The notes beneath the pieces are model-generated. The model had not been told where the DNA came from and ran no database searches. It saw only the letters and a program-made list of their open reading frames with translations. DNA of 39,187 bases from Actinomadura sp. BRA 177 (GTDB lineage Bacteria > Actinomycetota > Actinomycetes > Streptosporangiales > Streptosporangiaceae): positions 1-39,187 of the forward strand of contig NZ_JABXFD010000553.1 in assembly GCF_013372625.1 (NCBI RefSeq), in the 5' to 3' direction. This document shows, one piece after another, positions 1 through 12,332 of the stretch. Every line of letters begins with the position of its first letter. Within the stretch, counting starts at the first letter, position 1. A program made the position numbers and the translations under genes.

Positions 1-515
1 GCGACGATCCGCAGCCGCGGCGCGCGGCCGGGCTCGCGCCGCGCCACGAAGGCCAGCAGCTCCCCGGACGGACGGTCCAGCCACTGCGCGTCGTCGACCA
101 GCACCAGCACGGGCCGGTCGGCGCACAGCATCCGGAAGGCGTGCAGGACGCCCAGCCGCAGGTTCAGCAGGTCCCGCTCCCCCGTCGGGACGTCGTGCAG
201 CAGCAGCGCGGACCGCAGGGCGTGCCGCTCCGGCCCCGGCAGCCGGCCCGCGACCTCGCCGACGGCCTGCGAGACCAGGTCGATGAGGCCGAGGAACGGC
301 AGGTGGTGCTCGGTCTCGGCCGGGCAGCAGGCGAAGATGCGGTAGCCGGCCCCGGCGTGCTCGTCCGCCAGCACCGACAGCAGGGTGGACTTGCCGATCC
401 CTACCGGGCCCACCAGCAGGACGCCGCCGCCCCCGGCGAGGTGGCCGCGCACCTCGCCCAGCACGTTCGCCCTGCCCATCGCCTTCGCCCCGGCCGGCTG
501 GACCCCATGTGCCAT
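1..515 (-). CDS. AAA ATPase domain of a LuxR/MalT-type regulator, partial (5' end only)
   Basis: Only the first 171 codons lie in the window; the gene runs off the left edge. The protein starts MAHGVQPAGAK and has a Walker A motif GPVGIGKST near residues 36-44 (DNA about 380-408). It also has a Walker B with the typical LVDDAQWLD signature (DNA about 76-110). This pairing is characteristic of the ATPase module of large LuxR-family (LAL/MalT-like) regulators, which carry TPR-like repeats and a C-terminal LuxR helix-turn-helix; those parts are not visible here. The ATG at 515 is chosen because GGAGG lies six bases upstream. It is divergent from the PAS phosphatase gene, with a 155-base shared intergenic region. 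Other AAA or adenylate-cyclase-associated ATPases remain possible because the effector end is missing. Confidence 0.8.
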   Translation of the reverse strand, partial: MAHGVQPAGAKAMGRANVLGEVRGHLAGGGGVLLVGPVGIGKSTLLSVLADEHAGAGYRIFACCPAETEHHLPFLGLIDLVSQAVGEVAGRLPGPERHALRSALLLHDVPTGERDLLNLRLGVLHAFRMLCADRPVLVLVDDAQWLDRPSGELLAFVARREPGRAPRLRIV

Positions 516-670
516 GTGCGGCCTCCGAACGCCCCGACCGGCGATGAACCCGTCGCGGACGGTAAACCTCTCCGCAACCGCCGTCAAGATCCGGTGCGGG
601 CAGCGCGTCACATACTCGGCCGGTTCCCGGGGTACGGCGATCACCAGGAGGGCCGGTCGACAGGGGGAGC

Positions 671-2704
671 ATGGACGACGCCCGGGTGCAGAAGCCCGGC
701 AGGCTGACACTGGAGGTCTTCGACCTGGCCCCGGTGGGCGTGCTCGTGACGCGCGGGCCGGACCACCGCCTCGTCTACCTCAACATCGCCTACCGCGAGA
801 CCTTCGGGGAGCGGCCGCTCGGGACGCCGATCCGCGAGGCGTTCGGCGATCTTCTCGAACAGGACTACTTCGACCTGTTCGACCGCGTGCTGGCCGACGG
901 GCGGACCGTCAACGTCTCCGAGGCGCCGGTGAGCCTGGTCTTCCCCGAGACCGGCCACGAGGAGCGGTTCTTCTCCTTCAGCCTCTCCCGGTTCGTGGAC
1001 GGCGAGCCGGGGGTGCTGGCGGTCGCCGCGGAGGTCACCGAGCAGGTCGTCGCGGCCCGGCGGGTCGGCGACATGGCCGAGACGCGGCGCCGGCTGCTGC
1101 GCAGGTTCCAGAGCCTGGTCCAGGTGAGCGCGGAGATCGTGTGGGTGACCGGGACGGACGGCGAGCCCGTCGAGCCGAGCCCCGGCTGGGAGCGGGTGAC
1201 CGGGCAGAGCTGGGAGGAGTTCCGCGGCAAGGGCTGGCTGCGGGCCCTGCACCCCGAGGACCGCGAGCCGGCCCTGCGGACGTGGGATGAGGCGCGGCGG
1301 TCGAGCAGCCCCTGGCGGCACGTCTACCGGCTGCGCACCCTGGACGGCGGCTACCGGCACTTCGAGGTGAACGCCGCGCCGGTGTCCGAGGACGGGACGG
1401 TCACCGAATGGGTGGGCACCTGCACCGACGTCGAGCGGGACTGGCGGCGGCGCCGCCGCCGGGAGGTGCTCGGCCGCGCCGCCGTGGCGACCGGCGAGCA
1501 CGCCGACCTGCGGGAGATGTTCGGTGCGCTGGCGGACGTGCTCGTCCCGGAGCTCGCCGACGGGTGCGGCGTGCATCTGCTGCCCGACTTCGCCGAACGC
1601 CCCGAGGGCGCCCCGGTCCTCTCCCACCGCGTCGCCACCGCCGCGCGGCCCGGGCTGCCGGACAAGGGCGCGCTCGGCGAGGAGTGGTTCGCCGCCGGAA
1701 GCGAGTTCGTCCGGGCGATCCGGCGGCGCCGCCCGCTGCAGCGCACGTTCCCGCCCGGAGAGCCCCCGGCGGGCCTGCTGCCGGACAGCACCGCGAACTG
1801 GCTGACCCAGGCGAACGCCCACAGCGTGGTGGTGCTCCCGGTGGTCGTGGACGGCGCCGTGGCGGCGGTGGTGACCGCGTCCGCCTGCGGCGGCCGGCCG
1901 CCGATGAGCGAGGACGACGTCGCCCTGATGGGGCAGATGTTCGACCACGCGCACGACGCGCTGAGCACCGCGATGCGCTTCCAGCGCACCCAGCGGGTCG
2001 CCCTCGCCCTCCAGCACAGCCTGCTGGCGCGGCCGCCGGACGTCCCCGGCCTCGACATCGTCGCCCGCTACCACGCCAGCCCCGCCGCCGCCGAGGTGGG
2101 CGGCGACTGGTACGACTCGTTCGTGCTGCGCGACGGCTCCACCGTGGTGGCCATCGGGGACGTGGCCGGGCACGACCTCGCCGCCGCCGTCGGGATGAGC
2201 CAGCTCAGGAACATGCTGCGGGGCCTCGCGGTCGACCGCGAGGAGCCGCCGGGCGACATCCTGCGGCGGCTCAACATCGCGATCGACACGCTGACGCCCG
2301 GCAGCACGGCCACCTGCGTCCTGGCCCGGATCGAGGAGACCGGGGCGGGCGTGCGGCGGCTCAACTTCGCGATCGCCGGTCACCCGCCGCCGCTCCTGGT
2401 CACCGCCGACGGGCACGCCCGCCTGCTGGAGGAGGCCGTCAACCCCCTGCTGGGCCTGCTCGTCGACCAGGTCTACATCAGCGCCGTGGAGCCCCTCCCA
2501 CCCCGCTCCACGCTCCTGCTCTACACCGACGGCCTGGTCGAACGCCCCGGCGAGAGCCTGGACGAGGGCCTGGAGCGGCTGCGCCGCAAGGGCGCCGAAC
2601 TCGCCGCCGAGCCCCTGGAGGAGTTCTGCGACGGCGTCCTCACCGGGCTCCCCACCACCGGCATCGACGACATAGCCGTCATCGCCGTCCGCATACCCGA
2701 GTGA
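671..2704 (+). CDS. PAS-PAS-GAF-SpoIIE (PP2C-type) serine phosphatase
   Basis: A 677-residue multidomain sensor phosphatase. Residues about 10-115 and 140-260 read as PAS domains; the second has the W-E--F-G-GW--ALHPED pattern. Residues about 275-425 look like a GAF domain. The C-terminal third (about 450-677) is a SpoIIE/RsbU-type PP2C phosphatase with metal-binding motifs GGDWYD (about 476), GDVAGHDLAAA (about 496) and YTDGLVE (about 617). Proteins of this architecture dephosphorylate anti-sigma-factor antagonists in partner-switching stress pathways in actinomycetes, usually in the cytoplasm. No transmembrane segment is visible. The ATG follows AGGGGGAGC. No anti-sigma or antagonist gene is adjacent, so its partner is elsewhere. 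The ligand of the PAS/GAF domains is unknown. Confidence 0.92.
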   Translation: MDDARVQKPGRLTLEVFDLAPVGVLVTRGPDHRLVYLNIAYRETFGERPLGTPIREAFGDLLEQDYFDLFDRVLADGRTVNVSEAPVSLVFPETGHEERFFSFSLSRFVDGEPGVLAVAAEVTEQVVAARRVGDMAETRRRLLRRFQSLVQVSAEIVWVTGTDGEPVEPSPGWERVTGQSWEEFRGKGWLRALHPEDREPALRTWDEARRSSSPWRHVYRLRTLDGGYRHFEVNAAPVSEDGTVTEWVGTCTDVERDWRRRRRREVLGRAAVATGEHADLREMFGALADVLVPELADGCGVHLLPDFAERPEGAPVLSHRVATAARPGLPDKGALGEEWFAAGSEFVRAIRRRRPLQRTFPPGEPPAGLLPDSTANWLTQANAHSVVVLPVVVDGAVAAVVTASACGGRPPMSEDDVALMGQMFDHAHDALSTAMRFQRTQRVALALQHSLLARPPDVPGLDIVARYHASPAAAEVGGDWYDSFVLRDGSTVVAIGDVAGHDLAAAVGMSQLRNMLRGLAVDREEPPGDILRRLNIAIDTLTPGSTATCVLARIEETGAGVRRLNFAIAGHPPPLLVTADGHARLLEEAVNPLLGLLVDQVYISAVEPLPPRSTLLLYTDGLVERPGESLDEGLERLRRKGAELAAEPLEEFCDGVLTGLPTTGIDDIAVIAVRIPE

Positions 2705-2855
2705 ACGCGCTCCCGTTTTGCAGGTTTCCCACAACTCCAGGCGCTCAGCGTGCGATGTCTGCGACATGGCGCTACGGGCCGGTAGGCGGAAAGGTGGCAC
2801 CGTCGGGGTCGCCGTCTCACGGCGTGCGCATCGGTCAACAGGAGGGCTCGGTCGG

Positions 2856-8324
<5,469 letters not shown>

Positions 8325-8327
8325 CAT

Positions 8328-8385
8328 CGTCCGCGGCTCCTCGGGTTCCCGGCGAGGAGGAGAGCGTCCAGCGGGTGAGCGGACG
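8328..8385 (+). terminator. Nested stem-loop after the carboxylase gene, candidate terminator
   Basis: Two nested perfect 7-bp inverted repeats begin four bases after the carboxylase stop. The outer arms are CGTCCGC at 8328-8334 and GCGGACG at 8379-8385. The inner arms are CTCCTCG at 8337-8343 and CGAGGAG at 8353-8359 with a nine-base loop. There is no T-tract, which is common for actinomycete terminators. Its place directly after a long gene supports a termination or mRNA-end role. Confidence 0.45.
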
Positions 8386-8623
8386 AAGGAACCGGCCCGC
8401 TGCATCCGTGCCCGCCGAACTGCCGGTGGGCACGGTCGCGGCCGGCCGGGGCCGCGCGGATCCGGTGCGTCGGCCCGTTGCCGAAATCGGCCACGGACCG
8501 CATGAGGCCATTACCCTGGGCAACGAACCCGACATTATGGGATTAAGTGCGCATTCTGCCGACAATCCACCGCTTCTCCGGAAGGTTTCCCGTTTCCCGT
8601 TGACGCACAAAAGAGGAAACAGC

Positions 8624-8653
8624 GTGACACTGAACGCCGTTCTGCTCTATTAA
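8624..8653 (+). other. Possible nine-codon leader peptide frame
   Basis: GTG ACA CTG and so on encodes VTLNAVLLY before a TAA stop, and AGAGGAAAC lies just upstream at a suitable distance. It sits about 180 bases ahead of the coiled-coil operon. A frame this short arises easily by chance, so it is listed only because of the ribosome site in a stretch that otherwise looks non-coding. Confidence 0.15.
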
Positions 8654-8833
8654 GGGACGAACGATGTATACGTTCTCATCAGCCCGTAACACGGCCGATC
8701 TCCGTGATGCCAGTTATCGTCAGGTTTGATGCTGCGTTTCGGGTAATCTCGTGAGCCTTCCGAAATCCTTTTGCGGTGTGCAGCGTCAATGCTCCCGACC
8801 GTCAGGCGACCGCTCGTTCTGGAGGAGGAATCT

Positions 8834-9568
8834 GTGCCTGACCCCGGGTCGGGAGGCCGTCCGGAGGCGTGGACCGCCGAGCCCGAAAAGCCAGAGAGAT
8901 ATCCGTTGCGTCACCGATGGGCCGATTGGCGGGCCGGTCACGCCGACCGGAAGATCGTCGTATCCGATGCCGCCATGTTCTCCCCCTATCCGCAACTGCC
9001 TTACCTCCAGCGTCTCCGGGCCGAGCGCAACGCGATGCTCAGCACCGAGTACCGCCGGGCCGAGGTCGCGCTCTACCGGCTCGCCGCCGAGCACCGCGAG
9101 GCGGTCACGGACCAGGAGAATCTGAGGCGAGCACTCAGAACCGCGGAGGAGCAGTTCAAGGAGGCATCGCTCGAGCCGACCGAGGAGCAACTCGGCCGAC
9201 GCGGGCACGCCGAGCGCGACCCCGGCCGCTGGACGGACGCGGACGTCCGTGAACGGCAGGAGCGCAGGTACCGCAACCGGCGGGACCGAGCCGACGCCGA
9301 GCGGCGACGGGTGGCGGACGAGCTTGAGTGCGTCGCCCAGCACGTCGCCGGGCATCGCAGGGAGTTGCGGGCGTGCTGGGAAATCCATCTCGCCGGAGCA
9401 TGGCGGATCGTCCACCACCATGCCCGCCGCGAGGCCACCTATCTGCGGTCGCTCGCGCGCCGCGGCAAGAACTGGCCCGACGTGATCGAACTGCTCGAGC
9501 CCTTCGGCCCGGAACTGCCCGAGTGGATGAGCGTCCCGCCCGATCCGAAAACCGAGGAGGCACCGTGA
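8834..9568 (+). CDS. Coiled-coil protein of unknown function, first gene of FHA-ABC operon
   Basis: 244 residues, very rich in Arg, Glu and Ala. I do not recognise a named family. Residues about 60-115 and 135-210 look like long charged helices that would form coiled coils, separated by a short linker. The end carries ATYLRSLARRGKNWPDVIELL and a Pro-rich tail ending PELPEWM. No signal peptide or membrane segment is visible, so a cytoplasmic location is likely. The helical part followed by a YLR-L-R...W...LL...LP-W ending resembles the N-terminal coiled coil of the ABC transporter four genes downstream. The GTG at 8834 is chosen because GGAGGAGG lies five bases upstream; the ATGs at 8771 and 8789 lack such a site. 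The stop overlaps the next start (GTGA). Confidence 0.8.
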   Translation: MPDPGSGGRPEAWTAEPEKPERYPLRHRWADWRAGHADRKIVVSDAAMFSPYPQLPYLQRLRAERNAMLSTEYRRAEVALYRLAAEHREAVTDQENLRRALRTAEEQFKEASLEPTEEQLGRRGHAERDPGRWTDADVRERQERRYRNRRDRADAERRRVADELECVAQHVAGHRRELRACWEIHLAGAWRIVHHHARREATYLRSLARRGKNWPDVIELLEPFGPELPEWMSVPPDPKTEEAP

Positions 9569-10206
9569 CCGGATGGCTGCGCTCCCGCATCGCGCGGCGC
9601 ACCGAAATGGTCGGAGTCCGTCCGCCCGGTCTCCTGTCCTGGTGGCACCGGCGCGCGGACCGGCGCCTCGTCGGCCGCGGCGGCGCGATCCCCGGAGCCG
9701 ATGCCGCGCCCGAGCAACTTCCACCCGCCGAGCCCTTCCTGCCCACCGAGGTGAACGCGGACGCCGTGACGCAGCTGATCGTGCAGCGTGCGGCCGGCAT
9801 GCTGCCGGGCGGCGTGGACGAGATGACCGGACACGTCCTGGACAACCTGATCAACTCCCGGGTCGACCAATGGCGTGCCCGCGTGCTGCGGGAGCACGCC
9901 GTCTACCTCGCGGGCGCGCACTACCGGGAACGGGAGGCCAGGGCGACGCTGGAGCAGCAGGCGGTGCTGCTGGAGCAGACCGAGCGCCGCCTGCTGGAGA
10001 CCGAGATCGCGCTGAACGCGGCGGTCTCCCGGCTGCTCGGCAAGGCGGCCGCCGACGAGGCGGCCGGAACGGAGAAGCCCCGGAAGGGCGGCCGCTCACG
10101 CGTGCTGCGGACGCGGCTCGCCGGCCGCGTCAAACGAAGTCGAGACCGCAAGGGCCGCGGCACGCCGTCCCATACCGCCGCGGAGGGAGGAGCGGACCTT
10201 GTCTGA
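9565..10206 (+). CDS. Coiled-coil protein of unknown function, second gene of FHA-ABC operon
   Basis: 213 residues; no family recognised. The N-terminus is basic (VTGWLRSRIARR), and the middle has a helical stretch (about 65-160) rich in Gln, Glu, Arg and Leu that should form a coiled coil. The C-terminal 45 residues are a Lys/Arg-rich low-complexity tail. No signal peptide or transmembrane segment is seen. The GTG start overlaps the previous stop by four bases (GTGA) and is preceded by GAGGAGG, so the first two genes are translationally coupled. It probably acts as a partner or scaffold for the membrane components further down the operon. Confidence 0.75.
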   Translation: MTGWLRSRIARRTEMVGVRPPGLLSWWHRRADRRLVGRGGAIPGADAAPEQLPPAEPFLPTEVNADAVTQLIVQRAAGMLPGGVDEMTGHVLDNLINSRVDQWRARVLREHAVYLAGAHYREREARATLEQQAVLLEQTERRLLETEIALNAAVSRLLGKAAADEAAGTEKPRKGGRSRVLRTRLAGRVKRSRDRKGRGTPSHTAAEGGADLV

Positions 10207-11077
10207 GCGTCCGGACACGGAGATCGAAGAGGAAGCGCCCGGCTCACCCGCCGAGCCGACGTGGGCGCCCTGGGGCGGTGCCGGCCACGCGGATCCGGTA
10301 CTGCTCGCCGGGCGGCCGTCGTCGATGTACCTCTACGCGGCGGCGCTCCTGCTCGCGGTGATCGCCGACTTCACGGCCTTCTACCAGGTACTCGAACTGG
10401 TCATGGCCGACCTCTACGAGATCCTGGTCTTCCTGATGGTCGCCGGCTTCACCGGTGTCGTGCTCGCGCTGGCCCACTTCACGGGGCAGCTGTTCCGGGA
10501 CCGGCGGGCGGGCGACGCCTCGGCGAGCGGCCTGGTCCCGCAAGCCTGCCTCATTCTCGCCTGGCTCGTGCTGGGCGCGCTCGCCTTCTGGGTCAGGTAC
10601 AGGACCAACGCCCACCATGCGGGCGCCGGGGCCCCGTCCGGACTGTCGGTGTCCGGAACGCCCGCTCCCGCGGCGTCCGGCACCGACGACCAGTCGATGC
10701 TGCAGGGCGCGGCGATCTTCGCCGGGCTGTACCTGGGCACCGGCCTGGTCGCCATGGTCGGCGGGTACCTGACGCACAACCCGCTGCGCAGCGGGTTCGT
10801 CCGGGCACTGCGCAAGCACCGCACGGCGACCGAGACGCACGCCATCGCCAGCCGCCGCCACGCGATCGCCGCGGCGATCGCGGCTTTCCGCACCGCCGAG
10901 ATCGACGCCTCCGAGCGGGTGGTCGAGGAGTCCCTGCGCGACCACCTCGCGCTCGCCGAGGAGCTCAAGCAGGTCGCCCGGCTGGAGATCACCCGCCGGC
11001 TGCAGGACGTCTCGGCCACCGACAACGTCTTCCAGGACGACGCCCGACCGTACACCTACCGGCCGTTCCCCAACTAG
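10199..11077 (+). CDS. Four-transmembrane protein with C-terminal coiled coil, unknown function
   Basis: 292 residues. After a Pro/Glu-rich cytoplasmic-type N-terminus there are four hydrophobic helices at about 43-65, 70-95, 112-133 and 168-190. A Gly/Ser/Pro-rich loop lies between the third and fourth. A long Ala/Arg/Glu helix (about 200-280) follows and probably projects into the cytoplasm. No recognised domain. The TTG start lies inside the end of the previous gene (8-base overlap) with GGAGGGAGGAG upstream, indicating coupling. By context it is a membrane anchor or channel-like part of the same complex as the coiled-coil proteins and the ABC transporter. Confidence 0.78.
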   Translation: MSERPDTEIEEEAPGSPAEPTWAPWGGAGHADPVLLAGRPSSMYLYAAALLLAVIADFTAFYQVLELVMADLYEILVFLMVAGFTGVVLALAHFTGQLFRDRRAGDASASGLVPQACLILAWLVLGALAFWVRYRTNAHHAGAGAPSGLSVSGTPAPAASGTDDQSMLQGAAIFAGLYLGTGLVAMVGGYLTHNPLRSGFVRALRKHRTATETHAIASRRHAIAAAIAAFRTAEIDASERVVEESLRDHLALAEELKQVARLEITRRLQDVSATDNVFQDDARPYTYRPFPN

Positions 11078-11107
11078 GACCCCCGACCAGCATCCAAGGA
11101 GTCGTTC

Positions 11108-12304
11108 ATGACCCGAAGGCGCGTCGCCGCCCTGTACGGGACGGCGCTGCTCGGCCTGACCACCTGCCTCGCCTCCTGCGGCGGACAGGACGGGGACGGG
11201 CCGTTCCCACCCGTCCGGTGCTTCGCCGAGCGCCCGGCGCCGCTCGCACTCGTCGTCGGGGCGCGGTCGAACGTGCCGGAGACCCGCTTCCCCGACATCA
11301 CGAGTCCGCTGCTGCGCCTCGCGGCGAAGTCCGGCGAGGAGATCTCGCTGATCCGCGTGGACGGCCGGCCCAACGTCGTCAAGCTGCCGCCGTTCCGCAC
11401 CACGGCGAAGAACGCCAAGGCGAAGGACGCGGCGCTGGACGACTACATCAAGGGAACCGTTCAGCCCGCGCTGGCGGGCCAGGGCGCGAACTCCGTCCAC
11501 GCCCGGGTCGCCGAGGCGGACGACCTGACGGCGCTCACGCTGGCGGCGGCGGCCGTGCCCCCCGGCGGCAACATCATCATGTTGGACTCCGGGCTGCAGA
11601 CCACCGCCCCGCTGGACTTCCGCCAGCCCGGCCAGTTCTCCGCCGAGCCGGACGAGATCGTGAAGTTCCTGACCGACCGGAAGCTGCTGCCCGACCTGCA
11701 CGACCGGAACGTGATGCTGTCCGGATTCGGGTACGCGGCGGCCCCGCAGCCGACGCTCAGCCAGGAGTGGCGCACCGAGGTCATCGCGCAGTGGACCGCC
11801 ATCGTCAAGGCGGGCGGCGGCTGCGTCACCGTCGATGCCGAACCCAACACGGGCGAGGCGCTGCCGGGCCTGCCGCCGGTCACCCCGGTGAAGCTGCCAC
11901 CGCCCACCACTTTCAGCGGCTGCGGCGACACCGCGCTCACCGACGCCAACAAGGTCGGCTTCGTCAAGAACACCGACCGGTTCGCCGATCCCGCGGGCGC
12001 GAAGAGCACGCTGAGCAGGCTCGCGGCCGTGCTGACCAAGGGCGGCCAGCCGGTGCGGCTCATCGGCAGCACCTCGTCCGAGGGCGGCGACGCCATCAAC
12101 CAGCCGCTCTCCGAGCGGCGCGCGGAACGGGTCGAGAAGGAGCTGGTGGCGCTCGGCGTCGCGGCGGGCCGGATCACCGCAACCGGCGCCGGCGCGCATC
12201 TCGAAGGCCGCGAAAAGGACATCGGGCCCGGTGGCGAGCTGCTGCCCGGGCCGGCGGCGGCGAACCGGAAGGTGGTCGTCCGGCTGCCGAAGTGCCCGAA
12301 CTGA
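11108..12304 (+). CDS. Lipoprotein with C-terminal OmpA-like (peptidoglycan-binding-type) domain
   Basis: 398 residues. The N-terminus is a lipoprotein signal: basic MTRRR, a hydrophobic stretch, then LASC with the lipidated cysteine at about C24. Residues about 40-220 form a domain with alternating hydrophobic strands (LALVVGARSN, NIIMLDSGLQT) that is reminiscent of a von Willebrand A-like fold; this is tentative. The C-terminal 130 residues look like an OmpA/MotB-type domain, with NTDRFADPAGAKSTLSRLAAV followed by LSERRAERVEKELVALGV and ending in NRKVVV. Such domains usually bind peptidoglycan. The protein would therefore sit outside the membrane and anchor the complex to the wall. The start ATG follows AAGGAG, 30 bases after the previous stop. 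Confidence 0.85.
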   Translation: MTRRRVAALYGTALLGLTTCLASCGGQDGDGPFPPVRCFAERPAPLALVVGARSNVPETRFPDITSPLLRLAAKSGEEISLIRVDGRPNVVKLPPFRTTAKNAKAKDAALDDYIKGTVQPALAGQGANSVHARVAEADDLTALTLAAAAVPPGGNIIMLDSGLQTTAPLDFRQPGQFSAEPDEIVKFLTDRKLLPDLHDRNVMLSGFGYAAAPQPTLSQEWRTEVIAQWTAIVKAGGGCVTVDAEPNTGEALPGLPPVTPVKLPPPTTFSGCGDTALTDANKVGFVKNTDRFADPAGAKSTLSRLAAVLTKGGQPVRLIGSTSSEGGDAINQPLSERRAERVEKELVALGVAAGRITATGAGAHLEGREKDIGPGGELLPGPAAANRKVVVRLPKCPN

Positions 12305-12332
12305 GCCCGGGCGACGGAGGGGAGCGCGCGCC

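Larger units (their letters stand above)
8325..8833. other. 509-base intergenic region before the coiled-coil/FHA-ABC operon
   Basis: No convincing protein-coding gene is visible. The first 60 bases hold a nested stem-loop (listed separately). From about 8500 to 8800 the sequence is clearly AT-richer than its surroundings, which fits a promoter region for the downstream operon. It contains TTGACG at about 8600-8605, but I could not pair it with a convincing -10 hexamer. It also contains a nine-codon GTG-initiated frame behind a good ribosome site (8624-8653). Confidence 0.6.
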
